Of a stretch of 64,000 nucleotides of DNA, positions 48,223 to 57,608 are shown piece after piece. Both the position numbers and the translations under genes were made by a program. Each line of letters begins with the position of its first letter. Position 1 is the first letter of the stretch. The DNA lies in NCBI RefSeq assembly GCF_018413465.1, contig NZ_JAHCDK010000001.1, forward strand, positions 496,001 through 560,000, in the 5' to 3' direction. Below the pieces are notes generated by a model, which was not told the origin of the DNA, searched no databases, and saw only the letters and a list, made by a program, of their open reading frames with translations. Origin of the DNA: Flavobacterium sp. CYK-55. Lineage in GTDB: Bacteria; Bacteroidota; Bacteroidia; Flavobacteriales; Flavobacteriaceae.

Positions 48223-50517
48223 CTATCCGTTAATTTTGAGTTTCATGCCCGGTTTGAGTGAATTTGAATTGATTCCGTTCCATTTTTTGATGTCAGAAAC
48301 CGTTACTCCAGGGTATTTTTTGGCAATGCTAAACAAAGAATCTCCTTTTTGAACATAGTAGTGTTCGTCTTTTTTGTTCTTATTGCTTTTATCTTTCTTA
48401 GAAGATTTTTCAGCTACTGCCGTATCATTATTTGTTACTGCTTTTTTGGCAACAATAAGTTTGTCTCCCAGATTAATCTTGTTATCTTCAAGATTATTCC
48501 ATGCTTTTAAATCAGCGACAGAAACGTTGTTTTTGTGAGCAATGCTACCAAGATTATCACCTTTTTTGACGGTATATTCAACATTTTTGAATTCTGAATT
48601 GTCGGCAACCGCTTCTTGATTTTCAGCTTCATTATTAAGGGTAATCTCAGAAACTTTCAATCGGCTTTCTAACTGAATATTGTTATCTTCAAGATTGTTC
48701 CATTTTTTTAAATCTTCTACCGAAATATTATTTTTTCTAGCAATGGTTGAAAGATTATCGCCTTTTTGAACTACATAAAAATTATCGTTTGCATCTAGCT
48801 CAGTTTCTTTTTTATTTCGATCACTATTAGCGATGGCGGTTTCTGATTTAATCGGTTTTTTAACCACCGTAACCACACGTTCATTGGTGATTATTTTTAA
48901 GCTTTTGCCCGCAGCAATGCTGTTGCCTTTGATTTTATTCCACTTTTTCAAGTCTGCTAAAGAGACGTCGTTTTTGTCAGCAATTTCGCTTAAGTTATCC
49001 CCTTTTTTGACTTTATAAAAACGAGTTACATCTTTGTAGGAAACCACTTTTTCTTCTTTAAAAAGCTTGGTTTCTTTAGGTGTCGTCTCGACCAAAGCGG
49101 TTTGAATTTGCTTCGCTTCAGCTTGTTTCACAGCCACCGCAGTAGAGTCGGTTTTGGTTTTCTTCACGCGAGCCGCAATGCGTTCGGTAGTGACAATTTT
49201 TAGATTTCTTCCCAGTGGAGCCTTGTTGCTTTTGAGTTTGTTCCAACGCTTGATATCAGAAACAGCTACGTCGTATCTATCGGCAATTTCACTCAAATTA
49301 TCGCCGCGGCGCACTTTGTGAAATTTCGTTCGCGTAACCGAATATGATTCACCAGAACTTACAGAATCTCTAGAAGCCCATGCTTGCTGAAATCTTGAAT
49401 TAAAAGGTCGCTCTCGTTGGTCTAACTCATGCTGAATGTAGGCATAGATTTTATCTTCGTTTGACGTAAAGACAGCAATTTTATCATTGGGCAAACGCAA
49501 ATAGTAAGCGTTGTCGTGATAAGCCGGAACTACGTTGAGTTTGTATTGCGGATTGAGCATTTGAATCTGCGTGATCGGCATATCTAACAAATCGGCGATT
49601 TGCTTGAAAGTCATTTGCTTTTTGATCATGATGGTATCAGTAGCAAAATGCTTTACAATAGCGCGGTCTGGTTTGATTCCGTGTTCTTTATGGTATTCGT
49701 AAATATACATCGTCGCCAAGAAAGCAGGCACATAACCTTGAGTTTCTTGCGGCAGATATTTCCGAATGTTCCAAAAGTTTTGGTGACCGCCAGAACGTCT
49801 GATGGCTTTGGCTACGTTTCCAGGTCCGGAATTGTATGATGCCAAAACCAAGTCCCAATCGCCAAAAATCTTGTACATATTGGTCATATACTGAGCGGCT
49901 GCTCCACTGGCTTTTATGGGGTCAATACGGTCATCAACATATGAATCAATTCCTAAATTATATTGCTTTCCGGTATGGTACATAAACTGCCACAGACCCG
50001 TAGCGCCAACGCGAGATACGGCTCTTGGATTCAAAGCTGATTCTACAACTGCCAAATATTTGATTTCAAGCGGAACATTTTGTTTGGCCAAAGCTTCTTC
50101 AAACATTGGGAAATAATATTCCGAAACAGCCATCAATCGCTCAAAAGCTTTTTTGCGATTTTTAAGGAACGATTTAATGATGTTTTCTAATCCTTGGTTG
50201 TATTCAATATTGAACGGAGATTTAGAATCCATTTCTTTCAGACGAGCCTTGAGTAAATCTGTTGATAGTTCGTAATCAACTTTTTGATCCAGGTTGATGG
50301 TTTTGATGTCATTCTCAAGATCATTGTAAATGTCTAAACTCGTTAGCTCTTTAAGCCACAAGCTATCAACGCACGAAGCAAGATTGTCTTTGACAAATGT
50401 TTTTTTGATGGAATCCAAATACGAGATATTGCCCTGTGGTTTGGTGGCAATATTTTGTGCAAAAGCATTGGCAGCAAAAAGAAAAAGGGCTGCCCAAGTG
50501 ATTTTGGGTATTCTCAT
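48223..50517 (-). CDS. LysM-containing lytic transglycosylase (MltD-like)
   Basis: The 764-residue protein has a signal peptide ending ANAFAQ. Its goose-type/SLT transglycosylase domain at about 125-290 carries the catalytic glutamate in VVESALNPRAVSRVGATGLWQFM, split around ESALNP and ATGLWQFM, and SYNSGPGNV. Five LysM modules follow (about 405-450, 505-550, 580-625, 645-690, 720-764), each with a (K/R)GDxLxxIA motif. It cleaves peptidoglycan glycan strands, forming anhydromuropeptides. Five LysMs give strong wall binding. A promoter with a 110-base leader lies upstream. Confidence 0.92.
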   Translation of the reverse strand: MRIPKITWAALFLFAANAFAQNIATKPQGNISYLDSIKKTFVKDNLASCVDSLWLKELTSLDIYNDLENDIKTINLDQKVDYELSTDLLKARLKEMDSKSPFNIEYNQGLENIIKSFLKNRKKAFERLMAVSEYYFPMFEEALAKQNVPLEIKYLAVVESALNPRAVSRVGATGLWQFMYHTGKQYNLGIDSYVDDRIDPIKASGAAAQYMTNMYKIFGDWDLVLASYNSGPGNVAKAIRRSGGHQNFWNIRKYLPQETQGYVPAFLATMYIYEYHKEHGIKPDRAIVKHFATDTIMIKKQMTFKQIADLLDMPITQIQMLNPQYKLNVVPAYHDNAYYLRLPNDKIAVFTSNEDKIYAYIQHELDQRERPFNSRFQQAWASRDSVSSGESYSVTRTKFHKVRRGDNLSEIADRYDVAVSDIKRWNKLKSNKAPLGRNLKIVTTERIAARVKKTKTDSTAVAVKQAEAKQIQTALVETTPKETKLFKEEKVVSYKDVTRFYKVKKGDNLSEIADKNDVSLADLKKWNKIKGNSIAAGKSLKIITNERVVTVVKKPIKSETAIANSDRNKKETELDANDNFYVVQKGDNLSTIARKNNISVEDLKKWNNLEDNNIQLESRLKVSEITLNNEAENQEAVADNSEFKNVEYTVKKGDNLGSIAHKNNVSVADLKAWNNLEDNKINLGDKLIVAKKAVTNNDTAVAEKSSKKDKSNKNKKDEHYYVQKGDSLFSIAKKYPGVTVSDIKKWNGINSNSLKPGMKLKING

Positions 50518-50629
50518 AGTTTTATTTCTGGGTTTTCAGAAGGCTGAAAACGGTTGTCTCTTTCGGTTTACTCGGGTTTTCAGGGTAATTCCTGAGCACA
50601 ATCAATTATTTATCAAATGGTTGTACGCG

Positions 50630-50638
50630 GCAAAAATA
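50630..50638 (-). promoter_or_regulatory. Candidate -7 promoter element of the LysM transglycosylase gene
   Basis: On the minus strand this is TATTTTTGC, a perfect TAnnTTTGY match 113 bases before the start, implying a long 5' leader. Confidence 0.5.
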
Positions 50639-50725
50639 GGAATCTTAAATTACATAATCCCTATTGAATAACTTAAAGTTGTTATAAATATTGCCTAACT
50701 GCTCTATAAAAAAGGCATTTTTTGA

Positions 50726-51913
50726 TTAATCCATAATAGCAGCAATGCCCGGAAGCGTTCTTCCTTCAAGCATTTCGAGCATGGCTCCTCCACCGGTTGA
50801 AACATAACTCATACGAGGTTCAAGACCGAATTGCTTTACAGCCGCTACTGAATCACCGCCGCCTACCAATGAGAATGCACCCGCAGCTGTTGCCTGCGCA
50901 ATCGATTCTCCTAAAGCAATGGTTCCATGGGCAAAATTAGGCATTTCAAATACTCCGAGTGGACCGTTCCAAAGAATGGTTTTTGAGCTCTTAATAACTT
51001 GCTCAAATTGTTCTAATGATTTTGGTCCGGCGTCTAAACCTTGCCAACCGTCTGGAATTTGTTTTACATCAATGATTTGCGTCTGTGCATCGTTGGCAAA
51101 AGCATTGGCCGCAATCACATCAACCGGCAAATGAATCTGTACATTTTTCTCGCGCGCTGCTTCTAAAATATCAAGCGCCAACTGCAATTTATCGTCTTCA
51201 CAGATTGAATTTCCAATTTGGCCACCGAGCGCTTTGACAAACGTAAAAGTCATTCCGCCGCCAATAATCATGTGGTCAATTTTGTCGAGTATATTTTCAA
51301 TAACCGTGATTTTTGAAGACACTTTTGATCCGCCTAAAACCGCAGTAACTGGTTTTTCGCTGTGTTTTAAAACGCGGTTCAAACTTTCTATTTCTTTGGC
51401 CAACAAAAGACCAAAAGATTTATCATTCGGAAAAAATTGAGCAATAATCGTCGTTGAAGCATGTGCTCTGTGCGCTGTTCCAAAAGCATCATTCACATAA
51501 ATATCGCCCAATGAAGCCAACGCTTTTGAAAAAGCAACGTCACCGGCTTCTTCTTCAGGATGGAACCTTAAGTTTTCAAGCAATAAAACTTCGCCAGGTT
51601 GCAGATTCTGCGCTGCTGTAGAGGCTTGTTCACCAATGCAATTTTCGGCAAACTTTACAGAAACGCCCAAAACTTCTGAAGTTTTAGCAACAATGTGTTT
51701 TAATGAATATTTGGCTTCAGCTCCTTTCGGACGGCCTAAATGCGACATCAAAATAACGCTTCCGCCACCGCTTAAAATATGATCAATGGTGGGTTTTGCT
51801 GCCTCAATACGAGTAGCATCGGTTACCTGAAAATTTTCGTCTAAAGGCACATTAAAATCAACGCGAATGAGCGCTTTTTTGTTTTTAAAATCAAAATCAG
51901 CCAAAGTCTTCAT
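50726..51913 (-). CDS. pgk: Phosphoglycerate kinase
   Basis: Pgk makes ATP from 1,3-bisphosphoglycerate in glycolysis and runs in reverse in gluconeogenesis. The 395-residue monomeric enzyme has [10 protein letters not shown] and [10 protein letters not shown] for substrate binding, a [11 protein letters not shown] hinge segment, [11 protein letters not shown] and the nucleotide-binding [11 protein letters not shown]. It has its own promoter 23 bases upstream and no obvious operon partners. Confidence 0.97.
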   Translation of the reverse strand: MKTLADFDFKNKKALIRVDFNVPLDENFQVTDATRIEAAKPTIDHILSGGGSVILMSHLGRPKGAEAKYSLKHIVAKTSEVLGVSVKFAENCIGEQASTAAQNLQPGEVLLLENLRFHPEEEAGDVAFSKALASLGDIYVNDAFGTAHRAHASTTIIAQFFPNDKSFGLLLAKEIESLNRVLKHSEKPVTAVLGGSKVSSKITVIENILDKIDHMIIGGGMTFTFVKALGGQIGNSICEDDKLQLALDILEAAREKNVQIHLPVDVIAANAFANDAQTQIIDVKQIPDGWQGLDAGPKSLEQFEQVIKSSKTILWNGPLGVFEMPNFAHGTIALGESIAQATAAGAFSLVGGGDSVAAVKQFGLEPRMSYVSTGGGAMLEMLEGRTLPGIAAIMD

Positions 51914-51935
51914 AAAAATTCATTTTTAGATTGGG

Positions 51936-51944
51936 GCAAATATA
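51936..51944 (-). promoter_or_regulatory. Candidate -7 promoter element of pgk
   Basis: On the minus strand this is TATATTTGC, a perfect TAnnTTTGY match 23 bases before the pgk start. Confidence 0.65.
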
Positions 51945-52000
51945 GACTTTTAATTTGGCGCAGAAAAACGAGCGGTCGCTTTCAGGCTGTTAACTTTTGC

Positions 52001-52009
52001 TATATTTGC
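52001..52009 (+). promoter_or_regulatory. Candidate -7 element abutting the holB start
   Basis: TATATTTGC is a perfect TAnnTTTGY match that ends only two bases before the ATG at 52012. If used, the mRNA would be leaderless. The imperfect AACTTTTGC at 51992 would instead give a short leader. Confidence 0.4.
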
Positions 52010-52011
52010 TC

Positions 52012-53160
52012 ATGCTTTTTTCAGAAATTCTCGGACAAGATTACCTCAAAAATCACCTCACCAAAAGCGCGCTTTCGGGTAGAATTCCGCATGCGCAACT
52101 TTTTCTCGGGCCAGAAGGATCTGGAACTTTGCCCATGGCGATTGCTTATGCGCAGTTTATTTTGTGTCAAAATTCAGGTTCTGAAAACACGGGCGGAAAC
52201 GAAGCTTGTAACTTGAAGTTTGCCCATTTTTCTCATCCGGATTTACATTTTATCTATCCGAACGTCACCACCGAAGAAATCAAATCAAAACCCAAAAGCC
52301 TTGATTTTATAACCGAATGGCGCGCTTTTTTACAGCAAAATATCTACGGAAGTTTGTTTGATTGGTACCAACATCTAGGCGTTCAAAACAAACAAGGCGA
52401 GATTAGGGTAGAAGATGCCGAAGACATTGTCAAATCATTAGCGCTCAAATCATACGAAGGCGGATACAAAGTGGTTATTATTTGGATGGCCGAAAAGATG
52501 AATACAGCCGCTTCAAACAAACTGCTCAAAATGCTGGAGGAACCTTCAGACAAAACGCTTTTTATTTTAATTGCCGAGCATGAAGAAGATATTATTCAGA
52601 CCATTTTGTCGCGTTGTCAAGTATTGCATTTTAGCGCCATTCCAGAAAAAATAATCGCTGATGCCTTGACTGCGCAACACGATTTAGACCCGAGAACAGC
52701 TGCAAAAATCGCACATCAAGCGCAAGGAAATTACAACAAAGCACAACAAATTCTCAACGAATCGGGCGAAGATGTGGTTTTTGAAAAATGGTTTGTTGAT
52801 TGGGTCCGCGCGGCTTTCAGAGCCAAAGGAAACGCGTCAGCCATTCAAGATTTGATTCAGTGGAGCGAACAAATTGCCGGATTAGGCCGCGAAACGCAGA
52901 AAAAATTTTTAAGTTATTGCATTGAGTTGTTCCGTCAGGCTTTGTTGCTCAATTATCAGACGACGAGTTTGGTATATATGGAACCCAAAATAGAAAAGTT
53001 TAAACTCGAAAATTTTGCGCCTTTTGTTTCCGGAAACAACATTCAGGATATTTACAAAGAGTTATCAGACGCCATTTATCACATTGAGCGCAACGGAAAT
53101 GCCAAAATTATCTTGACTGATCTTTCAATAAAACTCACGCGTCTCATTCACAAATCATAA
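52012..53160 (+). CDS. holB: DNA polymerase III subunit delta'
   Basis: Delta' is part of the clamp loader that places the sliding clamp on DNA. The 382-residue AAA+ protein starts MLFSEILGQDYLKNHL and keeps the family segments IPHAQLFLGPEGSGTLP (a degenerate P-loop, as expected for a non-hydrolysing subunit), NKLLKMLEEPSDKTLFIL and the SRC motif in TILSRCQVLHF. The start at 52012 was chosen over a TTG five codons earlier because of family alignment and the promoter. It is followed after five bases by a DoxX-family gene. Confidence 0.9.
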   Translation: MLFSEILGQDYLKNHLTKSALSGRIPHAQLFLGPEGSGTLPMAIAYAQFILCQNSGSENTGGNEACNLKFAHFSHPDLHFIYPNVTTEEIKSKPKSLDFITEWRAFLQQNIYGSLFDWYQHLGVQNKQGEIRVEDAEDIVKSLALKSYEGGYKVVIIWMAEKMNTAASNKLLKMLEEPSDKTLFILIAEHEEDIIQTILSRCQVLHFSAIPEKIIADALTAQHDLDPRTAAKIAHQAQGNYNKAQQILNESGEDVVFEKWFVDWVRAAFRAKGNASAIQDLIQWSEQIAGLGRETQKKFLSYCIELFRQALLLNYQTTSLVYMEPKIEKFKLENFAPFVSGNNIQDIYKELSDAIYHIERNGNAKIILTDLSIKLTRLIHKS

Positions 53161-53165
53161 CGTTT

Positions 53166-53549
53166 ATGGTATATGCTGCCCCGATTTTAGTTGCTGTTTT
53201 TTTGGCGGTTACTTTTTTGCAATCGGCTTATGAAAAAGTCATGGATTGGAAAGGAAACATTGCTTGGCTCAAAGAACATTTTGCACAAACCATACTCAAA
53301 GACCGAGTTCCATTGGCCTTGTTTCACGTGCTGGTTTTAGAATTAATTTCTGGAGTTCTTTGCTTGGCCGGAAGCATTCAACTCTACGCGAACCACAACA
53401 AAGTCTTCGCTTTATACGGCGGAATTTTTTCGTGCATCACCCTGACGATGTTGCTCTTCGGACAACGGTTGGCCAAAGATTACGACGGCGCTCGAACCAT
53501 CGTCATTTATTTTGTACCGGCGGTTTTAATCGTGTATTGGCTGAGTTAA
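53166..53549 (+). CDS. DoxX-like small membrane protein
   Basis: The 127-residue protein has four predicted hydrophobic helices (APILVAVFLAVTF, ALFHVLVLELISGVL, ALYGGIFSCITLTML, IVIYFVPAVLIVYWL) and the DoxX-like motif SAYEKVMDWKGN in the first loop. Members are inner-membrane proteins linked loosely to quinone or redox processes, with no defined role here. It follows holB by five bases and is convergent with the helicase gene two bases away. Confidence 0.8.
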   Translation: MVYAAPILVAVFLAVTFLQSAYEKVMDWKGNIAWLKEHFAQTILKDRVPLALFHVLVLELISGVLCLAGSIQLYANHNKVFALYGGIFSCITLTMLLFGQRLAKDYDGARTIVIYFVPAVLIVYWLS

Positions 53550-53551
53550 CG

Positions 53552-55816
53552 CTACAAACTGGCGCGAAACATTTTGAGTTCATCCCAAGTAAATTGATCG
53601 CCGTATTTTTCTTTGAGCGGATTCAATGAAGCTTCGTTATAACCTTTAAAAGCTTCGGCTAAAGCTATTCGCTTGTCTTCAGGCAAAACATCTTCAATAG
53701 AAACCGCTTTGAGTTCGATGAGTTTGGCCATATGCGTGGCGATGGTTTGCGGGGTGAGTTTTCGGACGCGCGCAATTTCTTTCAAAGTATTTTGCTGATG
53801 CCACAGTTCAAGCGTTTGCAAATAGGTTGATTTTTTGGGCTCTTTGATTTTCTTACTTTTTGTTGGTTTTTCAAGCTCATTTTCTTCTTGATCTATTAGT
53901 TGGGCGTGCTGCTCAAGATATTGACTTCGAGCCCATTCTAACTTGCGAATGCGATAATTTTTTAGTTCATCGGTTTGTAGATTTTCTTTTCTGATAGATA
54001 ATCCTTGTGCCATGATTTGAACTAGATTTTTAGCACGCATGAGTTCAGAAATAGCTTGATTGTGATGCATTTCTAATTCGATTAACTCATCATAAAAACC
54101 TTGTGCTTTTCGGGCATGTCGAACGATTTCAAGCGTCAATAACAAATGGGTAAACAGTGCATCTAAAACCGGAAAAAAATAATCATACGCCGCCAATATT
54201 CGCTCTTCTGTATACTTGAAGTCAATAGGCTGGACACTAAAAATTCTGTTGAGTTGTTGCTGAAATTTTTGCGACGGATTGCTCAATTGTTCTATTTTAT
54301 CGAGCTGGTTTTGTGCCCAAATGGCGTGTTTTGCTTTTTCAGAATTGGGTGCTTTTTGCTGATAACTAAAGCGATGATGGCGCCAATGCTGAATTAAATC
54401 AGTCCAATCAAAAGCCTGAATTAAATATTGCTGAATGTATTTTTGGGTTTCAAATCTAAGTTCGTCTTTAATTTCATCATCGGTTAACTGTCCTGAACTA
54501 TACTGAACAACGTCTTCATCATTGCTAAGGCCGTTCATTTTGAGTGGTGACAGCAACACTAAACCTTCTAAAGATCTCAAACGCGACAAAGCCACATAAG
54601 CCTGTCCGGGCATAAAAACCTGTGAAACATCAATGGCTGCTTTGTCAAAGGTGAGCCCTTGACTTTTGTGCACTGTAATGGCCCAAGCCAACCGAAGCGG
54701 ATAATGAACAAAAGTGCCCAAGACTTCTTCTTTTATATCACGAGTGGTTTCATCAAGGGTGTATCGGATGTTTTGCCATTCGTATTTCTCAACAGTTATG
54801 GTCAGAGATTCTTCCGGAAAACGCACGAGAATTTCTTCGTCTGAAAGCGATTCGACGATGCCCATCTTTCCGTTGTAGTATTGTTTTTGTGCTGACCAAT
54901 CGTTCTTGATAAACATAACTTGCGCACCGATTTTGAGTTCTAAAGCGGCTTCAATCGGATACATTTTTTCAGGAAAATCACCCACAATATCCGGAAAGTA
55001 AACCGTAGATTCACCCTGTAAATCTTGAAGCGATTTCTGATTGATGGCATCGGCCTGAGCATTGTGTGTTGTGAGTGTTATGTAGCCTGATTCCGGATTG
55101 GCTTTGAACTCAGGTTGCACATATTGTTGCAGCATCTGCCAATCATTTACTTGTAATTCGTTGTTTCTGAGTTGATTGAGAATTCGAATAAAATCAGAAT
55201 CTGACTGGCGAAAAATCTTTGGCAACTCAATATAAAGCGGCGGTTGTCTTTGGGTAACCAAGGCGTGAAAAAAGAATTTTCCGCGATAAAACTGCCGGAG
55301 TAATTGCCATTCTTGATCTTTGACCACTGGCGGAAGCTGAAACAAATCGCCAATAAACAAAACCTGAACCCCGCCAAAAGGCTGTGGGTTTTTTCGAACG
55401 TTTTGCAGGGTAAAATCAATCGCGTCCAAAAGATCGGCGCGCAGCATGCTTACCTCGTCAATAACGAGCAAATCCATGCTTTGTAAAACGGCTTTTTTTG
55501 TGGCATTCATTCTAAAATGTCGCGACAAAGTAGCCTTGGTTTCATAATTGACAAAACCCGATAGCTTAGGCGCATCATCGGTGGGTAAAAAAGCACCAAA
55601 AGGCAATTGAAATAATGAGTGAATGGTAACACCCGCTGCATTGAGTGCTGCTATTCCGGTAGGCGCAACCACAACGGCTTTTTTGTGGGTGGTTTGCATA
55701 ATTTCACGCAACAAAGTGGTTTTTCCAGTTCCGGCTTTTCCGGTTAAAAAAATACTTCGGCGCGTTTGGTTGATGAATTGAAGCACGTATTGGGCTTCGG
55801 CGGATAAAGAGTTCAT
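53552..55816 (-). CDS. PIF1/RecD-like helicase with C-terminal helix-turn-helix
   Basis: The 754-residue superfamily 1B helicase begins with Walker A GKAGTGKTTLL (about 26-36), APTGIAALNAAGVTIHSLF, and Walker B LLVIDEVSML. Motifs near the end of the motor domain are AITVHKSQGLTFDKAAID and YVALSRLRSLEGL. A long helical region follows. The last 60 residues (TLKEIARVRKLTPQTIATHMAKL) resemble the helix-turn-helix found at RecQ C-termini. It probably unwinds DNA structures such as G-quadruplexes or R-loops. It is a common Bacteroidota protein and stands alone. Confidence 0.88.
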   Translation of the reverse strand: MNSLSAEAQYVLQFINQTRRSIFLTGKAGTGKTTLLREIMQTTHKKAVVVAPTGIAALNAAGVTIHSLFQLPFGAFLPTDDAPKLSGFVNYETKATLSRHFRMNATKKAVLQSMDLLVIDEVSMLRADLLDAIDFTLQNVRKNPQPFGGVQVLFIGDLFQLPPVVKDQEWQLLRQFYRGKFFFHALVTQRQPPLYIELPKIFRQSDSDFIRILNQLRNNELQVNDWQMLQQYVQPEFKANPESGYITLTTHNAQADAINQKSLQDLQGESTVYFPDIVGDFPEKMYPIEAALELKIGAQVMFIKNDWSAQKQYYNGKMGIVESLSDEEILVRFPEESLTITVEKYEWQNIRYTLDETTRDIKEEVLGTFVHYPLRLAWAITVHKSQGLTFDKAAIDVSQVFMPGQAYVALSRLRSLEGLVLLSPLKMNGLSNDEDVVQYSSGQLTDDEIKDELRFETQKYIQQYLIQAFDWTDLIQHWRHHRFSYQQKAPNSEKAKHAIWAQNQLDKIEQLSNPSQKFQQQLNRIFSVQPIDFKYTEERILAAYDYFFPVLDALFTHLLLTLEIVRHARKAQGFYDELIELEMHHNQAISELMRAKNLVQIMAQGLSIRKENLQTDELKNYRIRKLEWARSQYLEQHAQLIDQEENELEKPTKSKKIKEPKKSTYLQTLELWHQQNTLKEIARVRKLTPQTIATHMAKLIELKAVSIEDVLPEDKRIALAEAFKGYNEASLNPLKEKYGDQFTWDELKMFRASL

Positions 55817-55854
55817 AGGCGTATATATCTGACGGTAAATATAATAGATAGCAT

Positions 55855-56793
55855 TTATTTAGAAATACGCTGCAAAAAATTATTAACTATTTCTGAAGAT
55901 TTAACAGCGCCTTGATCATTGAGGTGATCGGCATCATAAAAGTCTTCATCGTTGAATCTTTTATCTGCGAATAAATTGAGATAATAGGCTACTCCTGGGT
56001 TTTTTTGTTCAAAAGAAGTGCATGTTTGTATGATTTTATTTAGCTTTTTAGGGTTTAAATAACGCTCATAAACCCGGGTTTGCGGCATGGAAACAATCAG
56101 AACCTTAATGCCTTTTTGCTTGCACAGATTTATCATTTCTTGAATCCGACGGGCATTAATCGTGAAGTCGGTCAATCCGTCTTCTTGAATTTTGGCTCGT
56201 TTGGAAGCAACTTGCTCGGCAGGAATTCTATCTTTTTGCAAATAATTATTGCCCCATCCGTTCAAATCGCAATCCAGAATTGTTCTTTTTTTAATGTATC
56301 TTTTGATTAAATCTCTGGTTTTATAGGGGCTTTGCGTTAAAGTGAGCAAGTAATTTCTGGGGTCAAACGGATTGATACTTGGAACATCTACATGCATAAA
56401 TCGAGCATATAAAAATTTACGCCAACCATCATCACCTGTGTTGTCTAGCTGACTCAAATTAGTGTATTCAATACAAAAAACAACTTGTTTGAGTTTGGGT
56501 AAACGATTAACATATTGATTGAACAAAAGTTGATCAAAGTATATCGTCTGACTAACGTTGGATAGGTTAAAAGTGGGTTGACTAAAATATTTTGGGTTTA
56601 ATCCGTACAAGCAGTGTGAGTCACCAAAAAGCAAAACTTCAATTTGATTTTTTTGTTTCTCAATAGACTTTTGTTTGAGGGTGTAATTGTTTGGAACTTG
56701 TCGTAGAAAAACTTCAACAGCCAATGCAGCTATCAAAAACAACCCAATCAAAAATGATATTTTAATAACAAATTGCCTCATTAAGGTTTGCAA
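55855..56793 (-). CDS. Membrane-anchored SGNH-like hydrolase
   Basis: The 312-residue protein has one N-terminal membrane segment (ISFLIGLFLIAALAVEVFL) and a periplasmic domain with a GDSH motif (residues 57-60) instead of the usual GDS(L). It also carries a late DADHLND block containing the Asp/His pair. This pattern resembles DltD/AlgX-like SGNH proteins that acetylate or deacetylate cell-wall polymers. No MBOAT acyltransferase is in the window. It follows the ompH terminator and so is likely transcribed on its own. Confidence 0.65.
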   Translation of the reverse strand: MQTLMRQFVIKISFLIGLFLIAALAVEVFLRQVPNNYTLKQKSIEKQKNQIEVLLFGDSHCLYGLNPKYFSQPTFNLSNVSQTIYFDQLLFNQYVNRLPKLKQVVFCIEYTNLSQLDNTGDDGWRKFLYARFMHVDVPSINPFDPRNYLLTLTQSPYKTRDLIKRYIKKRTILDCDLNGWGNNYLQKDRIPAEQVASKRAKIQEDGLTDFTINARRIQEMINLCKQKGIKVLIVSMPQTRVYERYLNPKKLNKIIQTCTSFEQKNPGVAYYLNLFADKRFNDEDFYDADHLNDQGAVKSSEIVNNFLQRISK

Positions 56794-56797
56794 AAAA

Positions 56798-56824
56798 AGC
56801 CTTCACAATGAATCATGAAGGCTT
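56798..56824 (-). terminator. Rho-independent terminator of the OmpH-like gene
   Basis: The stem AAGCCTTCA / TGAAGGCTT is followed on the minus strand by a T-run. It lies 21-47 bases downstream of the OmpH-like stop at 56845. Confidence 0.8.
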
Positions 56825-56844
56825 GATTTTTAATTATTTAAATT

Positions 56845-57411
56845 TTATTTTTTGATTTCTTTTTTCTCGTCAGAAGCATATTCTTCATTGAGCAATTTGA
56901 TCACTTCTTTGGTAATGTCATACTGATCTTTAGCATATAAAATAGATACATTCGTGTCGCCACTGGCAAAAACATAATCGTAGCCTTTTTCTTTGCCGTA
57001 TTTCTTGATGTATTTTTTAACATTGCTGACCAATGAATCCATTTCAACACCGCTTTCTTCTTGCAATTGTCTGAGCATCGCATCTTGCGCATAACTGAGT
57101 TCTTGTTCCTTTTTTTGCAAACGAGCTCCGTTGGCTTGAGCCCATGCTTGACCATTGGCTTGGGCATTTTTCTGAAAATTAGCCGCTTCAGACTTGAATT
57201 TGGCCACTTCAGCTTGTAGTTCTTTGCCCATTTGATCAGATTTGTCTTTATATTTCTTTTCGATGTCTTTGGCTTTTTGATATTCTTCCATCAGTTTTGA
57301 AGTATCAACATAAGCCGTTTTGAAATCTTTTGAAGGAGCAACACTTTCATTGCTTTTGTTACAAGAAATAAACAAGAGTGAAAGCGCTAAAATTAGGGTG
57401 AGTTTTTTCAT
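56845..57411 (-). CDS. OmpH/Skp-like periplasmic chaperone lipoprotein
   Basis: The start at 57411 was chosen because it opens a lipoprotein signal (MKKLTLILALSLLFISC); the longer frame adds 63 unrelated residues and crosses the promoter. The 188-residue product matches the OmpH family: TAYVDTSKLMEEYQKAKDIE, a long charged coiled coil, then YDYVFASGDTNVSILYAK. Skp-like proteins hold unfolded outer-membrane proteins during transit. The lipid anchor is a variant of the family's usual soluble form. A terminator follows. Confidence 0.86.
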   Translation of the reverse strand: MKKLTLILALSLLFISCNKSNESVAPSKDFKTAYVDTSKLMEEYQKAKDIEKKYKDKSDQMGKELQAEVAKFKSEAANFQKNAQANGQAWAQANGARLQKKEQELSYAQDAMLRQLQEESGVEMDSLVSNVKKYIKKYGKEKGYDYVFASGDTNVSILYAKDQYDITKEVIKLLNEEYASDEKKEIKK

Positions 57412-57436
57412 GAGTAGAATTTGTTTTCTGTAAAGT

Positions 57437-57445
57437 TCAAATGTA
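57437..57445 (-). promoter_or_regulatory. Candidate -7 promoter element of the OmpH-like gene
   Basis: On the minus strand this is TACATTTGA, which fits TAnnTTTG, 26 bases before the start at 57411. Confidence 0.5.
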
Positions 57446-57608
57446 AAAAAATATTGTTGCAAGTTGCTTTTAAAGGTGAATAAGTATAGACTATAGAATT
57501 TAATTTTAAAATAATGTTTTATTATCAAAACCGGCCTCTTATTAGGCTTTTTGACGGGTTTTCTGTCTTGATTTAAGAACAACTCTATTTGTAGTGACAA
57601 AAGTCAGT

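Noticed and set aside
57527..57562. Hairpin AAAACC...GGTTTT downstream of the methyltransferase gene.
   Set aside because: The stem is interrupted by an unpaired segment and lacks a clean T-run, so it was not called a terminator.
57412..57600. A 63-residue N-terminal extension of the OmpH-like protein.
   Set aside because: It covers the candidate promoter and would place the lipoprotein signal in the middle of the protein.
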